64,000 bases of DNA from Stutzerimonas kunmingensis (GTDB lineage: Bacteria > Pseudomonadota > Gammaproteobacteria > Pseudomonadales > Pseudomonadaceae). Below are positions 19,193-28,694 of the stretch, one piece after another. Position 1 is the first letter of the stretch, and the number at the start of each line of letters is the position of its first letter. Both the position numbers and the translations under genes were made by a program. The notes under the pieces are model-generated. The model had not been told where the DNA came from. It ran no database searches and saw only the letters and a program-made list of their open reading frames with translations. Where the stretch lies: contig NZ_PISM01000022.1 in NCBI RefSeq assembly GCF_002929225.1, positions 1-64,000 of the forward strand, read 5' to 3'.

Positions 19193-20170
19193 TCAGGGCA
19201 GCAGAATGGTCGATCCGGTGGTTTCCCCCGCCGCCAGTTTGCGCTGGGCTTCGGCCGCTTCGCTGAGCGGGTAGCGCTGGCCGATCTCGACCTGGATCCT
19301 GCCGCTGCCGATCATCTCGAACAGTTCATCGGCCATGGCCTGCAGACGTTCCGGCGTGTCGGCGTAGCCGGCCAGAGTTGGCCGAGTGACGAACAGCGAG
19401 CCCTTCTGCGCCAGCACACCCAGGTTCACCCCGGTGACGGCCCCGGAGGCGTTGCCGAAGCTGACCAGCAGGCCGCGCGGGGCGACGCAGTCCAGCGAGA
19501 TTTCCCAGCTGCTCTTGCCCACCGAGTCGTAGACCACCGGGCACTTCCTGCCTTCGGTCAGCTCCAGCACGCGCTGCACCACGTCCTCGCGGGTACGATC
19601 GATGGTGGCCCAGGCGCCCAGGGCCTTGGCTCGCTCGGCCTTTTCCGCCGAGCCCACCACCCCGATCAACTGCGCGCCGAGTGCGCGCGCCCACTGACAG
19701 GCGATCGATCCGACACCGCCGGCGGCGGCATGGAACAGCACCGTCTCGCCGGCCTGCAGCGAGTGGGTCTGGCGCAGCAGGTACTGGCAGGTGAGGCCCT
19801 TGAGCATCACCGCGGCAGCCTGCTCGAAGCTGATGGAGTCCGGCAACTTGACCAGATGCCGTGCCGGCAGCGTGTGGTGTTCGCCGTAGGCGCCGAGCGG
19901 GCCGGTGGCATAGGCGACCCGGTCGCCCGGCTGCAGGTGCTGCACACCCTCACCCACCGCATCGACCACACCGGCACCCTCGGTGCCCAGCCCGGATGGC
20001 AGGCTCGGCGGCTGATACAGACCGCCGCGGAAATAGGTGTCGATGAAGTTCAGGCCGATGGCATGGTTGCGCACCCGCACTTCGCCTGCAGCCGGCGCGC
20101 TGAGCGGCATATCGACCTGTTCCAGGACTTCGGGACCGCCGTGCTGGCTGAATTGGATGCGCTGGGACAT
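19193..20170 (-). CDS. qor: NADPH:quinone oxidoreductase (zeta-crystallin-like)
   Basis: 325 aa from ATG 20170. Medium-chain dehydrogenase/reductase without the zinc ligands. The N-terminal GroES-like domain includes NFIDTYFRGGLY. The NADPH-binding Rossmann motif is AAAGGVGSIACQWA (near 147-160). It reduces quinones by one electron in the family type member. It is divergent from hemF, as in P. aeruginosa. Confidence 0.93.
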   Translation of the reverse strand: MSQRIQFSQHGGPEVLEQVDMPLSAPAAGEVRVRNHAIGLNFIDTYFRGGLYQPPSLPSGLGTEGAGVVDAVGEGVQHLQPGDRVAYATGPLGAYGEHHTLPARHLVKLPDSISFEQAAAVMLKGLTCQYLLRQTHSLQAGETVLFHAAAGGVGSIACQWARALGAQLIGVVGSAEKAERAKALGAWATIDRTREDVVQRVLELTEGRKCPVVYDSVGKSSWEISLDCVAPRGLLVSFGNASGAVTGVNLGVLAQKGSLFVTRPTLAGYADTPERLQAMADELFEMIGSGRIQVEIGQRYPLSEAAEAQRKLAAGETTGSTILLP

Positions 20171-20190
20171 GTCTGGCTCCTGGTCATTGA

Positions 20191-21240
<1,050 letters not shown>

Positions 21241-21282
21241 CCTTCGACTGCTATCCGCATCCCACACCGCAAGGATTCACCC

Positions 21283-22095
21283 ATGGACCGCTACGGCGTC
21301 TTCGGAAACCCCATCGGCCACAGCAAATCACCGCAGATTCACGCCCTGTTCGCCGCGCAGACCGGCCATGCGCTGTGCTACGAGGCACTGCTGGCGCCGC
21401 TGGACGACTTTCCGGGGTTCGCCCGGGCATTTTTCCGGGACGGCCAGGGGGCCAACGTCACCGTGCCGTTCAAGGAACAGGCCTATGGCATGGCCGATCA
21501 ACTCACCGAGCGCGCCCGCCGTGCCGGTGCGGTGAATACCCTGAAGAAGCTCGAAGACGGCCGCCTGCTCGGTGACAACACCGATGGTGCCGGGCTGGTG
21601 AGCGATCTGCTGAACGCCGGTGTAGCGCTGGCGGGCCAGCGCATTTTGCTGCTCGGCGCTGGCGGGGCCGTGCGTGGCGTACTCGAGCCGTTGCTGGCGC
21701 AAAAGCCGGCGGCGCTGATCATCGCCAACCGCACGCCGAGCAAGGCCGAACAGCTGGTGCAGGAATTCGCCGAACTGGGGCCGCTGTCCGCCAGCACCTT
21801 CGCCGATCTTGCCGAACCGGTTGACCTGATCATCAATGGCACCTCGGCCAGCCTCGGCGGCGAACTGCCACCGCTGGCCGACAGCCTGATCCGGCCGGGT
21901 CAGAGCTTCTGCTACGACATGATGTACGCCGCCAGGCCCACGGCGTTCTGCCAGTGGGCGGCAGCGCTGGGTGCGGACACCCGCGACGGGCTCGGCATGC
22001 TGGTGGAGCAGGCGGCGGAGGCCTTCGAACTGTGGCGCGGCGTACGCCCGGACACGGCGCCGGTGCTCGCCGAACTGCGTCGGCAGCTAAGCTAG
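21283..22095 (+). CDS. aroE: Shikimate dehydrogenase (NADP+)
   Basis: 270 aa. The shikimate-binding motif [12 protein letters not shown] is at 8-19, the catalytic Lys is in [10 protein letters not shown] near residue 66, and NTDGAG is near 101. The NADP-binding glycine loop GAGGAVRG follows near 126. It reduces 3-dehydroshikimate in aromatic amino acid synthesis. Its TAG stop (22093-22095) lies inside the left inverted repeat of the 22091-22256 element, so the element supplies the end of the gene. Confidence 0.96.
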   Translation: MDRYGVFGNPIGHSKSPQIHALFAAQTGHALCYEALLAPLDDFPGFARAFFRDGQGANVTVPFKEQAYGMADQLTERARRAGAVNTLKKLEDGRLLGDNTDGAGLVSDLLNAGVALAGQRILLLGAGGAVRGVLEPLLAQKPAALIIANRTPSKAEQLVQEFAELGPLSASTFADLAEPVDLIINGTSASLGGELPPLADSLIRPGQSFCYDMMYAARPTAFCQWAAALGADTRDGLGMLVEQAAEAFELWRGVRPDTAPVLAELRRQLS

Positions 22096-22256
22096 TGGCC
22101 TGTTTGGTAAGTTCAGTTGGTCAATTTCGGCGCCCATGGCCCCGATACTGCGTTGCTGCTCCTCGCCATAGCCCGCTATGACTCGTCGCAGCGCCTTGTC
22201 TCGGAACAATGGTCATCCAAACTTGCCTCAACAAACTCACCGCACAGGCCACTAGC
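22091..22256. mobile_element. MITE-like foldback element between aroE and an NAD(P)-binding protein gene
   Basis: 166 bp bounded by perfect 13-bp terminal inverted repeats (GCTAGTGGCCTGT at 22091-22103 and its complement at 22244-22256). By hand alignment the ends match about 29 of 40 outer positions. The centre holds a second inverted repeat around CATAGCCCGCTATG. No transposase ORF. The TAG in each terminal repeat is used as stop codon by one of the two convergent genes. The folded RNA could also end transcription in both directions. The mobile origin is inferred from structure; I see no second copy in the window. Confidence 0.65.
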
Positions 22257-22863
22257 CGCTGAAGTGAATGCGCTGATGAATGTGCTGGGGGTTTTCCAGT
22301 TCATCGACGATGCCGGCGGCGATGCGTTGCAATTCCCGATAGGGATTGGCGTCACCCTTGCCAGCCGCTTCGGCCAGCGCCTCGATGGTCAGTTGGTTAC
22401 CGGCTGACGGCGCGTCTACCAGCGTCCAGCGCAGCGGATGGCTGACCAGTCGTTGCAGTGCAGCCTCGACCTCCGGCTGCAGCTCGATCGCCGGAAAATC
22501 GGCAACCAGCAGCAGGCGCTCGACCTTGGCGCGCTCCAGGCCGAGCAACAGCGCCTCCACCGCCTGGTAGAAGTCGCGCTGGGGCGACTCCCCGGTAACC
22601 GTATCGGCACCCGGCAGACGCGGCGTCTGAAACAGACAGACCACCGCATCCATCCCGGCCACGCTCTCGCTGACGCTCACTGCATCGAACGGATTGCCCG
22701 GCTTGGTCCGCAGACCTGGCCGGGCGGCTATCGAATTGAGGTCCTCGAGCAATGCCACGGCCTCATGCTGGCGGCTGAGCAGCTCCACCAGCAGCGCGCT
22801 GCCAAGGTCGTCGTGCGCGCCGTAAAGGGCGAACTTCAACCGTGGCGTTTCGGCATTGAGCAT
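22252..22863 (-). CDS. NAD(P)-binding Rossmann-fold protein (NmrA/atypical SDR-like)
   Basis: 203 aa. The N-terminal strand and turn ALYGAHDDLGSALLVELLSR is a degenerate GxxxxxG dinucleotide motif, followed by an alternating alpha/beta pattern. No YxxxK catalytic pair is visible, so it may be a sensor or an atypical reductase. Its last codon and TAG stop run into the right repeat of the foldback element. Twelve bases separate it from the DUF883 gene upstream, suggesting cotranscription. Confidence 0.65.
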   Translation of the reverse strand: MLNAETPRLKFALYGAHDDLGSALLVELLSRQHEAVALLEDLNSIAARPGLRTKPGNPFDAVSVSESVAGMDAVVCLFQTPRLPGADTVTGESPQRDFYQAVEALLLGLERAKVERLLLVADFPAIELQPEVEAALQRLVSHPLRWTLVDAPSAGNQLTIEALAEAAGKGDANPYRELQRIAAGIVDELENPQHIHQRIHFSG

Positions 22864-22875
22864 GACGGCTGCCGA

Positions 22876-23184
22876 TCAGCGACGGGTGATCAGATAGCCG
22901 ATCACGGCAAAGGCGCCTGCGGCCAGAGCCAGGGTACCCAGCGGATGCTCCTTGGCGCATTCGCGCGCAGCACGGCTGGCTTCGCGGGTGCGTCGGGAGA
23001 TATCGGCATAGTGCTCATCCCAGTCGTTGTCGTGCCAGAGTGACTCGGCACGCGAACGCAGTGCGCTCAGGCGCTTGCGCGAGTCGTGGGCGGCATCGTG
23101 CTTGAGCTCATCGAGCGCGCGCATCAGGCTGTCGATCTCGTGTTGAACTTCTTCGCGGGTGGTGGCTTTGCTGAAACGGGACAT
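22876..23184 (-). CDS. DUF883 family membrane-anchored protein (ElaB/YqjD/YgaM-like)
   Basis: 102 aa. A charged helical or coiled-coil N-terminal region (1-75) precedes one C-terminal membrane helix (HPLGTLALAAGAFAVIGYLI) ending in RR, the layout of ElaB/YqjD. E. coli relatives bind ribosomes at the inner membrane in stationary phase. The SD AGGGGAGG is strong. Expression under stress or RpoS control is likely from the family but not readable here. Confidence 0.85.
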   Translation of the reverse strand: MSRFSKATTREEVQHEIDSLMRALDELKHDAAHDSRKRLSALRSRAESLWHDNDWDEHYADISRRTREASRAARECAKEHPLGTLALAAGAFAVIGYLITRR

Positions 23185-23417
23185 GGTGGGACCTCCCCTC
23201 GGTAAGTGTGGTTGTTTGACTCCGAAAACAGGCAGAGGTGCCGCCCGATCTGCAGTGCAACGCCGGCCGGATCGTCACGCGGCCGCTCTGGCGCTGCTCT
23301 TCCGACGAACCGCTCATCGGAAAGAGGCGAGTCTGCGGGCGATTCCCTATACTGGCGAAACGTCTACCACGTCGCATTCAGCGCATTTCGCCCTTCCATC
23401 GCGGGGAAACACCCATC

Positions 23418-24359
23418 GTGAACTTTCGTCGTACCCTCGCCAGTCTGCTGTTCGCCTGCCTGGCCTCTTTGCCACCCATCCATGCCCAGGCCGCCAAGCC
23501 GGCCGTACAGGAACTCGCCTCCGGCAGCGCCCTGCTGGTCGATCTGAAGACCAATGAAGTGCTCTATTCCAGCAATCCGGACATGGTGGTGCCGATCGCC
23601 TCGGTGACCAAACTGATGACCGCCATGGTCGTGCTGGACGCCAAGCTGCCGCTGGATCAGGCGCTGCCGGTGACCATCCGCGATGCCAGGGAGATGCAGG
23701 GCGTGTTCTCCCGCGTGCGTATCGGCAGCGAGATCAGCCGCCGCGAGATGCTGCTGCTGACCCTGATGTCTTCCGAGAACCGCGCCGCCGCGAGCCTCGC
23801 CCACCACTTTCCGGGTGGCTACTCGGCCTTCATCCAGGCGATGAACGCCAAGGCGCGGGCGCTGGGCATGACCCGCACACACTATGTCGAGCCCACCGGG
23901 CTGTCCGAACGCAATGTCTCCAGTGCCAATGACCTGGTCAAGCTGATCCGCTCCAGCCGCCAGTACGCGCTGATACAGCAGTTCAGCACCACCGACGAGA
24001 AGACCGTTGCCTTCCGCAAACCCAACTACACCCTCGGCTTTCGCAACACCAACGCCCTGGTGCGCAAGAACAACTGGGACATCCAGCTGAGCAAGACCGG
24101 TTTCACCAATGCCGCCGGGCATTGCCTGGTGATGAGCACCACCATGAAACAGCGGCCGGTGGCCTTCGTGGTGCTCGATGCGTTCGGCAAGTACACCCAC
24201 ATGGCCGACGCCAACAGGCTGAAGAAGTGGCTGGAAACCGGCACCGTCACCCCGGTACCCGCCGCGGCACTGGCCTACAAGCAGCAGAAGCAGGCGCAGC
24301 GCCAGCAGCTGGCCGGCCAACCCGCCGACGCGGCGCAGGCACTGCTCGACGCCCGCTGA
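23418..24359 (+). CDS. pbpG: D-alanyl-D-alanine endopeptidase (penicillin-binding protein 7)
   Basis: 313 aa from the GTG at 23418, which starts a signal peptide ([24 protein letters not shown]). Serine peptidase S11 triads are intact: SVTK (active-site Ser in [11 protein letters not shown]), SEN (SSENRAAA) and KTG ([11 protein letters not shown]). A low-molecular-weight PBP that cleaves D-Ala-mDAP cross-links in peptidoglycan. The C-terminal tail is Gln/Ala-rich. Upstream frame extension to 23238 is not conserved-looking. Confidence 0.9.
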   Translation: MNFRRTLASLLFACLASLPPIHAQAAKPAVQELASGSALLVDLKTNEVLYSSNPDMVVPIASVTKLMTAMVVLDAKLPLDQALPVTIRDAREMQGVFSRVRIGSEISRREMLLLTLMSSENRAAASLAHHFPGGYSAFIQAMNAKARALGMTRTHYVEPTGLSERNVSSANDLVKLIRSSRQYALIQQFSTTDEKTVAFRKPNYTLGFRNTNALVRKNNWDIQLSKTGFTNAAGHCLVMSTTMKQRPVAFVVLDAFGKYTHMADANRLKKWLETGTVTPVPAAALAYKQQKQAQRQQLAGQPADAAQALLDAR

Positions 24360-24436
24360 GGTCTGCCGTTCGCTGCGTGGCGATGGCGTCGCGCGGCGAA
24401 CCTAACCGGCAGGCCTGACGATCAGCGAACATTCTT

Positions 24437-24456
24437 GAGTTTGCGCAACTCTTTTT
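24437..24456 (+). terminator. Possible weak terminator after pbpG
   Basis: GAGTT/AACTC stem (5 bp) with a 5-base loop and T5. The short stem makes this uncertain. It lies 78 bases after the pbpG stop, just before a Fur-like site. Confidence 0.4.
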
Positions 24457-24458
24457 GC

Positions 24459-24477
24459 TGAGAGTCGTTCCTATCAT
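24459..24477 (+). promoter_or_regulatory. Putative Fur-box-like site upstream of the DUF2946/TonB receptor genes
   Basis: TGAGAGTCGTTCCTATCAT resembles the left half of pseudomonad Fur boxes (TGAGAATCATT...), but the right half is poor. By hand it matches about 9 of 19 positions of the GATAATGATAATCATTATC consensus when shifted by two bases. It lies 37-55 bases before the DUF2946 start, where an iron-regulated promoter would be expected. Tentative. Confidence 0.35.
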
Positions 24478-24513
24478 GAACGCCATTCGCACCTGCGCCT
24501 GATCGGATCGTCG

Positions 24514-24906
24514 ATGACACGCCGCCGCCTTCCCGCCTGGCTCGCCAGCCTGGCCCTGCTGATCCATCTGCTGAGCATGCCGCTGTCTGGCCTGTTGCCG
24601 GCAGAGACCAGGCGGCTGCTCGGCTGGAGCGGCCATTGCCCGTTGATGCAGGCACAGCTGCAGCAGTCGCACGCACTGCACGGGTCGGCGGAGCATGGCG
24701 AGCATGAACCGGCAACCCATGGCGGGATGCCGCCGTGCTGCTGCTGCGCCGGCTCGATGGGCCTGGCAGCGCTGCCCGTCGCCGCACCGCTGCTACCGCA
24801 GGAAATTCGTGGCGGCCCGGTCCTCGCTGTCGAAGCAGGCGCCCATCGGCCGTCGCCACGGCAACAATGGCCGGCCCTCAATCCTCGCGCCTCCCCCCTC
24901 GCCTGA
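24514..24906 (+). CDS. DUF2946 family secreted or membrane protein
   Basis: 130 aa. A hydrophobic N-terminal segment (8-28) can act as a signal or anchor. It is followed by GHCPLMQ, a His/Glu/Met-rich stretch (HALHGSAEHGEHEPATHGG) and CCCCAG, features seen in DUF2946 proteins, which often sit next to metal-related TonB receptors. The cysteines and histidines suggest metal contact (copper or iron), but this is inference. It precedes the TonB receptor by 120 bp on the same strand. Confidence 0.65.
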   Translation: MTRRRLPAWLASLALLIHLLSMPLSGLLPAETRRLLGWSGHCPLMQAQLQQSHALHGSAEHGEHEPATHGGMPPCCCCAGSMGLAALPVAAPLLPQEIRGGPVLAVEAGAHRPSPRQQWPALNPRASPLA

Positions 24907-25026
24907 CGCCGCTGGCGTCACCCTTCGTTGCTTCGCCTGAATTGCCTGCACCGACCACGGTGGTGCTGGCGTCTGCCTGCGGCCATTCGCCGTACGGCCC
25001 TGTCTGTTGCACAAGGAACATGCGAG

Positions 25027-27075
25027 ATGCTCGATCATCCTGCGCACCCTTCGCGGCGCTCTGCGCTGCCGCGTCTTGTTATTGCGGCCCTGGCCGCTGC
25101 CCATCTGCCGGCAAGCCTTGCCGATACCGCCGCCTCCGCGCTGTCGCTGGGCAGCAGCACCGTCACCGCCAGCCAGTCGGGTGGTGGTCTGCCGACCAGC
25201 AGCGTGATCAGCTCGGTCGATCTGCTCGGCGGCGACATTCTCGAACAGCAACCGGTGCTCTACAGCTGGGAGCTGTTTCGTCGCGCGCCGGGAGTGATGC
25301 TCACCGAATTCGGCCAGGGCACCAGCTCCGGCAAGCTGTCCTTTCGCGGCTTCAACGGCGAAGGTGAAGTCAACGCGGTCAAGCTGCTGATCGACGGCAT
25401 CCCGAGCAACAGCAACGACGGCAACATGCCCTATCTGGACATGCTGTTCCCGCTGGAGATCGACGGCATCGAGGTGGTGCGCGGCACCAACGACCCGCGC
25501 TACGGCCTGTACAACATCGCCGGCAACGTCGCCGTGCAGTCGCGCATCGGCGGCGATTACGGCAAAGCGCGGCTGCGCTACGGCAGCTACGACACCCAGG
25601 AGCTGCAGCTGGCCAAGGGCATCGAAAGCGGCAACTGGACGCAGAACTACTTCATCGGTCAGCAGAAGAGCGATGGCTACCGCGACCATGCCGGCAGCGA
25701 GCGCACCAGCCTGTCCGGCAAATGGTTCTACACGCCGGACGCCGGCAAATGGCGCCTTGGCCTGATCGCCCGGCATTACGAGGCCGAGGCCGACGAGCCG
25801 GGTTACCTGTCCCGCGAGGACGCACGGCACTCGCCGCGTCAGTCCTACGCGCTGTCATCCAGCGACATGGGCGAGCGGCGCATGAACCAGCTCAGCCTGC
25901 ATCTGGACAGCCAGCTGGCCAGCGATCTCAGCTGGGCGACCAAGGTCTGGCTCAACACCCTGGACGACGACCGCTGGGTGCGTTTCTCGCAATCTGCGCC
26001 ACAGCAGCGGCGTACCAGCGAGGAGAAGCACTACGGCGCACGCACCTCGCTGACCTATCGCCCGGACGTGTCCTGGCTGCATGACCTGGCCATTGAAGGC
26101 GGGCTCGACACCGAGCAGCAGCGCAACCGCAGCGAGCGCTACAGCACCGTCGAGCGGCAGGTCGTGACCCAGACCCGCGACCAGCGCTTCGACTACGACA
26201 GCTACGGCGCCTACCTGCAGGCGGTGATCCAGCCGGTCGAGTCGCTGAAGATCATCCCGGCGTTTCGCGTCGACCGCATCGAGGGCGACTTCACCGATGA
26301 GCTGAGCGGCAACGATTACGCGATCAACGACTACGGCAGCATCGAGCAGCCGAAGATCAGCCTGATCTACACCCCCATCGAGCAGCTGAGCCTGTATGGC
26401 AACTGGGGCCGGACCTTCCAGATCGGCACCGGCGCGGCCGCCTACAAGGTGCCGCCGCGCACCAGCGATCTCTCGCCGTCGATCAACGATGGCTGGGAGA
26501 CCGGCATCAAGTTCAACCCCGCGCACTGGATCGATGGGCGCATCGCCTACTGGGAGCAGGTGGCCACGGACGAGGTGCGGCGCCGGCTAAACGACCCCAG
26601 CGGTGAATCGGAGAACCTCGGGCAGACGCGCCGCTGGGGCTACGATGCGCAGCTCAACCTCTACCCCGCCAGCGATCTGAATCTGTGGCTGGCGCACTCC
26701 TGGCAGTTCTCCGAAATCGAGAAGGCTGATCCGAGCCTGCCGGCCAGCCAGGGCCAGCAGATCGACCATGTGCCGCAGCGGCTGTACTCGGCCGGCAGCA
26801 CCTACCAGGCGACCCCGGACCTGCAGCTCAGCGCCTGGCTCAACGGCCAGACCGACTACTACCTCGAACGCGAAAACACCCAGGGCAAGTACGGCGGCTA
26901 CGTGCTGTTCAACCTGGGCGCCAGCTATCAGCTGACCGAGCAGCTGGCCGTCGACCTGCAACTGAAGAACCTCACCGACCGCTACTACGAGTACGTCTGG
27001 TACGACGGTGTCCAGTCGTTGCACGCGCCGGGCGATGGCCGCGCGCTGTATGCCGCCGTGACCCTGGACTTCTGA
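25027..27075 (+). CDS. TonB-dependent outer membrane receptor (probably siderophore or metal chelate)
   Basis: 682 aa from ATG 25027 (SD AAGGA 9 bases upstream), with a signal peptide ending near LPASLADT. The plug domain is about 40-165 (LLGGDILEQQPVLYSWELF, FRGFNGEGEVNAVKLLIDG, IEVVRGTNDPRYG). The rest is a 22-strand-type barrel with a terminal Phe (AAVTLDF), the BAM recognition end. Substrate is not deducible. The PepSY protein encoded 5 bp downstream and the Fur-like site upstream favour a ferric siderophore, while the DUF2946 gene leaves a copper role open. A frame upstream to 24928 lacks family similarity. Confidence 0.9.
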   Translation: MLDHPAHPSRRSALPRLVIAALAAAHLPASLADTAASALSLGSSTVTASQSGGGLPTSSVISSVDLLGGDILEQQPVLYSWELFRRAPGVMLTEFGQGTSSGKLSFRGFNGEGEVNAVKLLIDGIPSNSNDGNMPYLDMLFPLEIDGIEVVRGTNDPRYGLYNIAGNVAVQSRIGGDYGKARLRYGSYDTQELQLAKGIESGNWTQNYFIGQQKSDGYRDHAGSERTSLSGKWFYTPDAGKWRLGLIARHYEAEADEPGYLSREDARHSPRQSYALSSSDMGERRMNQLSLHLDSQLASDLSWATKVWLNTLDDDRWVRFSQSAPQQRRTSEEKHYGARTSLTYRPDVSWLHDLAIEGGLDTEQQRNRSERYSTVERQVVTQTRDQRFDYDSYGAYLQAVIQPVESLKIIPAFRVDRIEGDFTDELSGNDYAINDYGSIEQPKISLIYTPIEQLSLYGNWGRTFQIGTGAAAYKVPPRTSDLSPSINDGWETGIKFNPAHWIDGRIAYWEQVATDEVRRRLNDPSGESENLGQTRRWGYDAQLNLYPASDLNLWLAHSWQFSEIEKADPSLPASQGQQIDHVPQRLYSAGSTYQATPDLQLSAWLNGQTDYYLERENTQGKYGGYVLFNLGASYQLTEQLAVDLQLKNLTDRYYEYVWYDGVQSLHAPGDGRALYAAVTLDF

Positions 27076-27080
27076 GCCGC

Positions 27081-28637
27081 ATGAAGCGCTATCTGTACCT
27101 CGCGCACCGCTGGCTGGGTATCGGGCTCGGCCTGTTTGTGCTGCTCTGGATCGTCAGCGGCGTGGTGATGCTCTTCGTCGGCTACCCCAAGTTGACGCCA
27201 GAGGAGCACCTGTCACGCCTGCAGCCGCTGAGTGGCGATTGCTGCATCGCTCCGGGCGCAGCGCTTGCCGCCAGCGCAGACCCGCGCACGCCGCTCAGCC
27301 TGCGTCTGACGAGCGCGGGTAGCTCGCCGCGCTATCTGCTGGATTACGGCGACGGGCCGCTGCTGGTGGTGGACGCACGCAGCGGCAAGCGCATCGAGCA
27401 CATCGGCGCTGCCGAGGCACTGGCCAGTGCGCGGCAGTTCGCGGACGGTGGCGAGGTGCGTTTGCTCGATCGGGTCGAGGAAGACGCATGGACGCGCAAC
27501 CACGCCCTGGCCCGCGAGCGACCGCTGTATCGCTTGCAGGCGGACGATGCGGAAGGGCATCTGCTGTACGTTTCCAGCCACACCGGGCTGGTGGTGCGCG
27601 ACGCCACGGCCCACGAGCGCGCCTGGAACCTGCTCGGAGCCTGGCTGCACTGGCTCTACCCGTTGCGTGAAGTCATGCCGAAGGCGATCTGGTCGGTGGC
27701 GCTGGTCTACGGTGCGCTGCTGGCCGCGGTGCTGGTGCTGCTGGGCATGCTGATCGGGCTGCTGCGCTGGCGCTTCGCCGGTCGCTACCGCAACGGCTCG
27801 CACTCGCCCTACCCGGCTGGCGCTGGCCGCGTGCACCACGTTGGCGGGATGCTGGTCGGCGTGGCGCTGCTGGTCTGGCTGGTCAGCGGCATGCTGTCGA
27901 TGGAGCCCTGGGGGCTGTTCGAGAAGCGCTCGACCATCGATGCCGCCGCGCTGCGGCAAGCGCCGCTAGACACCGAGGCGCTGGATACGGATCTGGCCTT
28001 TGCGCTGGCCCGATTCCGCGAGGCTGGTATCGAACCGGTGGAGCTGCAGTGGCAGGTGCTCGGCGATCAGCCCTATCTGCTCGGTATCGATGCCAGGGGT
28101 GAAACACGCATTCTGCCCGCCACCCATTCCGAGCCGGCACAGGAACGCCTTGAGCGCGCCCTGCTGGAGCGCGAGGTCCGCCAGGCCTGGCCCGAACGGC
28201 AGCTGCGCTTCGAATGGCTGGAACAGGAAGACTTCCACTACTACGCCCGTAGCGAACCGAGTCTCTATAGCCATCTGCCGCGACGCTTGCCGCTGCTGCG
28301 GGTGCGTTTTGACGATCCGGCCGCGACCTGGCTGCACATCGATCCTTACAGCGGCACCGTTATCGAACAACTCGACCAGCGCCGGCGGGCCGTGCGCTGG
28401 GTGTTCAAGCTGCTGCACAGCCGGGACTGGCTGCCCTTGCTGCAACGGCCGCTGCTGCGTGACGGCCTGCTGCTGGCATTCAGCGCCGGCATGCTGGTGA
28501 TCGCCGTCAGTGGCGTGCTGCTGGGCTGGCGCCGCCTGCGTGGTCGGCCACGGCGCGTCAGGCCACGGGCCGCACCGGCTGCCCGGTCGTCGCGACTGGC
28601 CGGTACAACGTCGGCGGACGATTCGATGCAACGATGA
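27081..28637 (+). CDS. PepSY domain-containing membrane protein (putative ferric-siderophore reductase)
   Basis: 518 aa, integral inner-membrane protein. An N-terminal helix (10-33), a periplasmic domain, a central pair of helices around residues 205-230 and 255-275, a second PepSY-like periplasmic part (about 285-440), and a C-terminal helix (about 460-485) before a basic Arg-rich tail. PepSY-TM proteins next to TonB receptors often reduce iron after uptake (FoxB/PiuB type). It starts 5 bp after the receptor stop, so the two are an operon. Confidence 0.85.
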   Translation: MKRYLYLAHRWLGIGLGLFVLLWIVSGVVMLFVGYPKLTPEEHLSRLQPLSGDCCIAPGAALAASADPRTPLSLRLTSAGSSPRYLLDYGDGPLLVVDARSGKRIEHIGAAEALASARQFADGGEVRLLDRVEEDAWTRNHALARERPLYRLQADDAEGHLLYVSSHTGLVVRDATAHERAWNLLGAWLHWLYPLREVMPKAIWSVALVYGALLAAVLVLLGMLIGLLRWRFAGRYRNGSHSPYPAGAGRVHHVGGMLVGVALLVWLVSGMLSMEPWGLFEKRSTIDAAALRQAPLDTEALDTDLAFALARFREAGIEPVELQWQVLGDQPYLLGIDARGETRILPATHSEPAQERLERALLEREVRQAWPERQLRFEWLEQEDFHYYARSEPSLYSHLPRRLPLLRVRFDDPAATWLHIDPYSGTVIEQLDQRRRAVRWVFKLLHSRDWLPLLQRPLLRDGLLLAFSAGMLVIAVSGVLLGWRRLRGRPRRVRPRAAPAARSSRLAGTTSADDSMQR

Positions 28638-28694
28638 CGGAACACCCGACTCAAACGACTACATTTCCCTTAGCACAGCGGGAACCGACGTCGA

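Noticed and set aside
22117..22407. 96-aa plus-strand ORF over the foldback element
   Set aside because: It crosses from the repeat into the antisense of a real gene; no ribosome site, and unlike a transposase.
24928..25026. Longer start for the TonB receptor
   Set aside because: It would place 33 residues before a complete signal peptide, and the SD belongs to ATG 25027.
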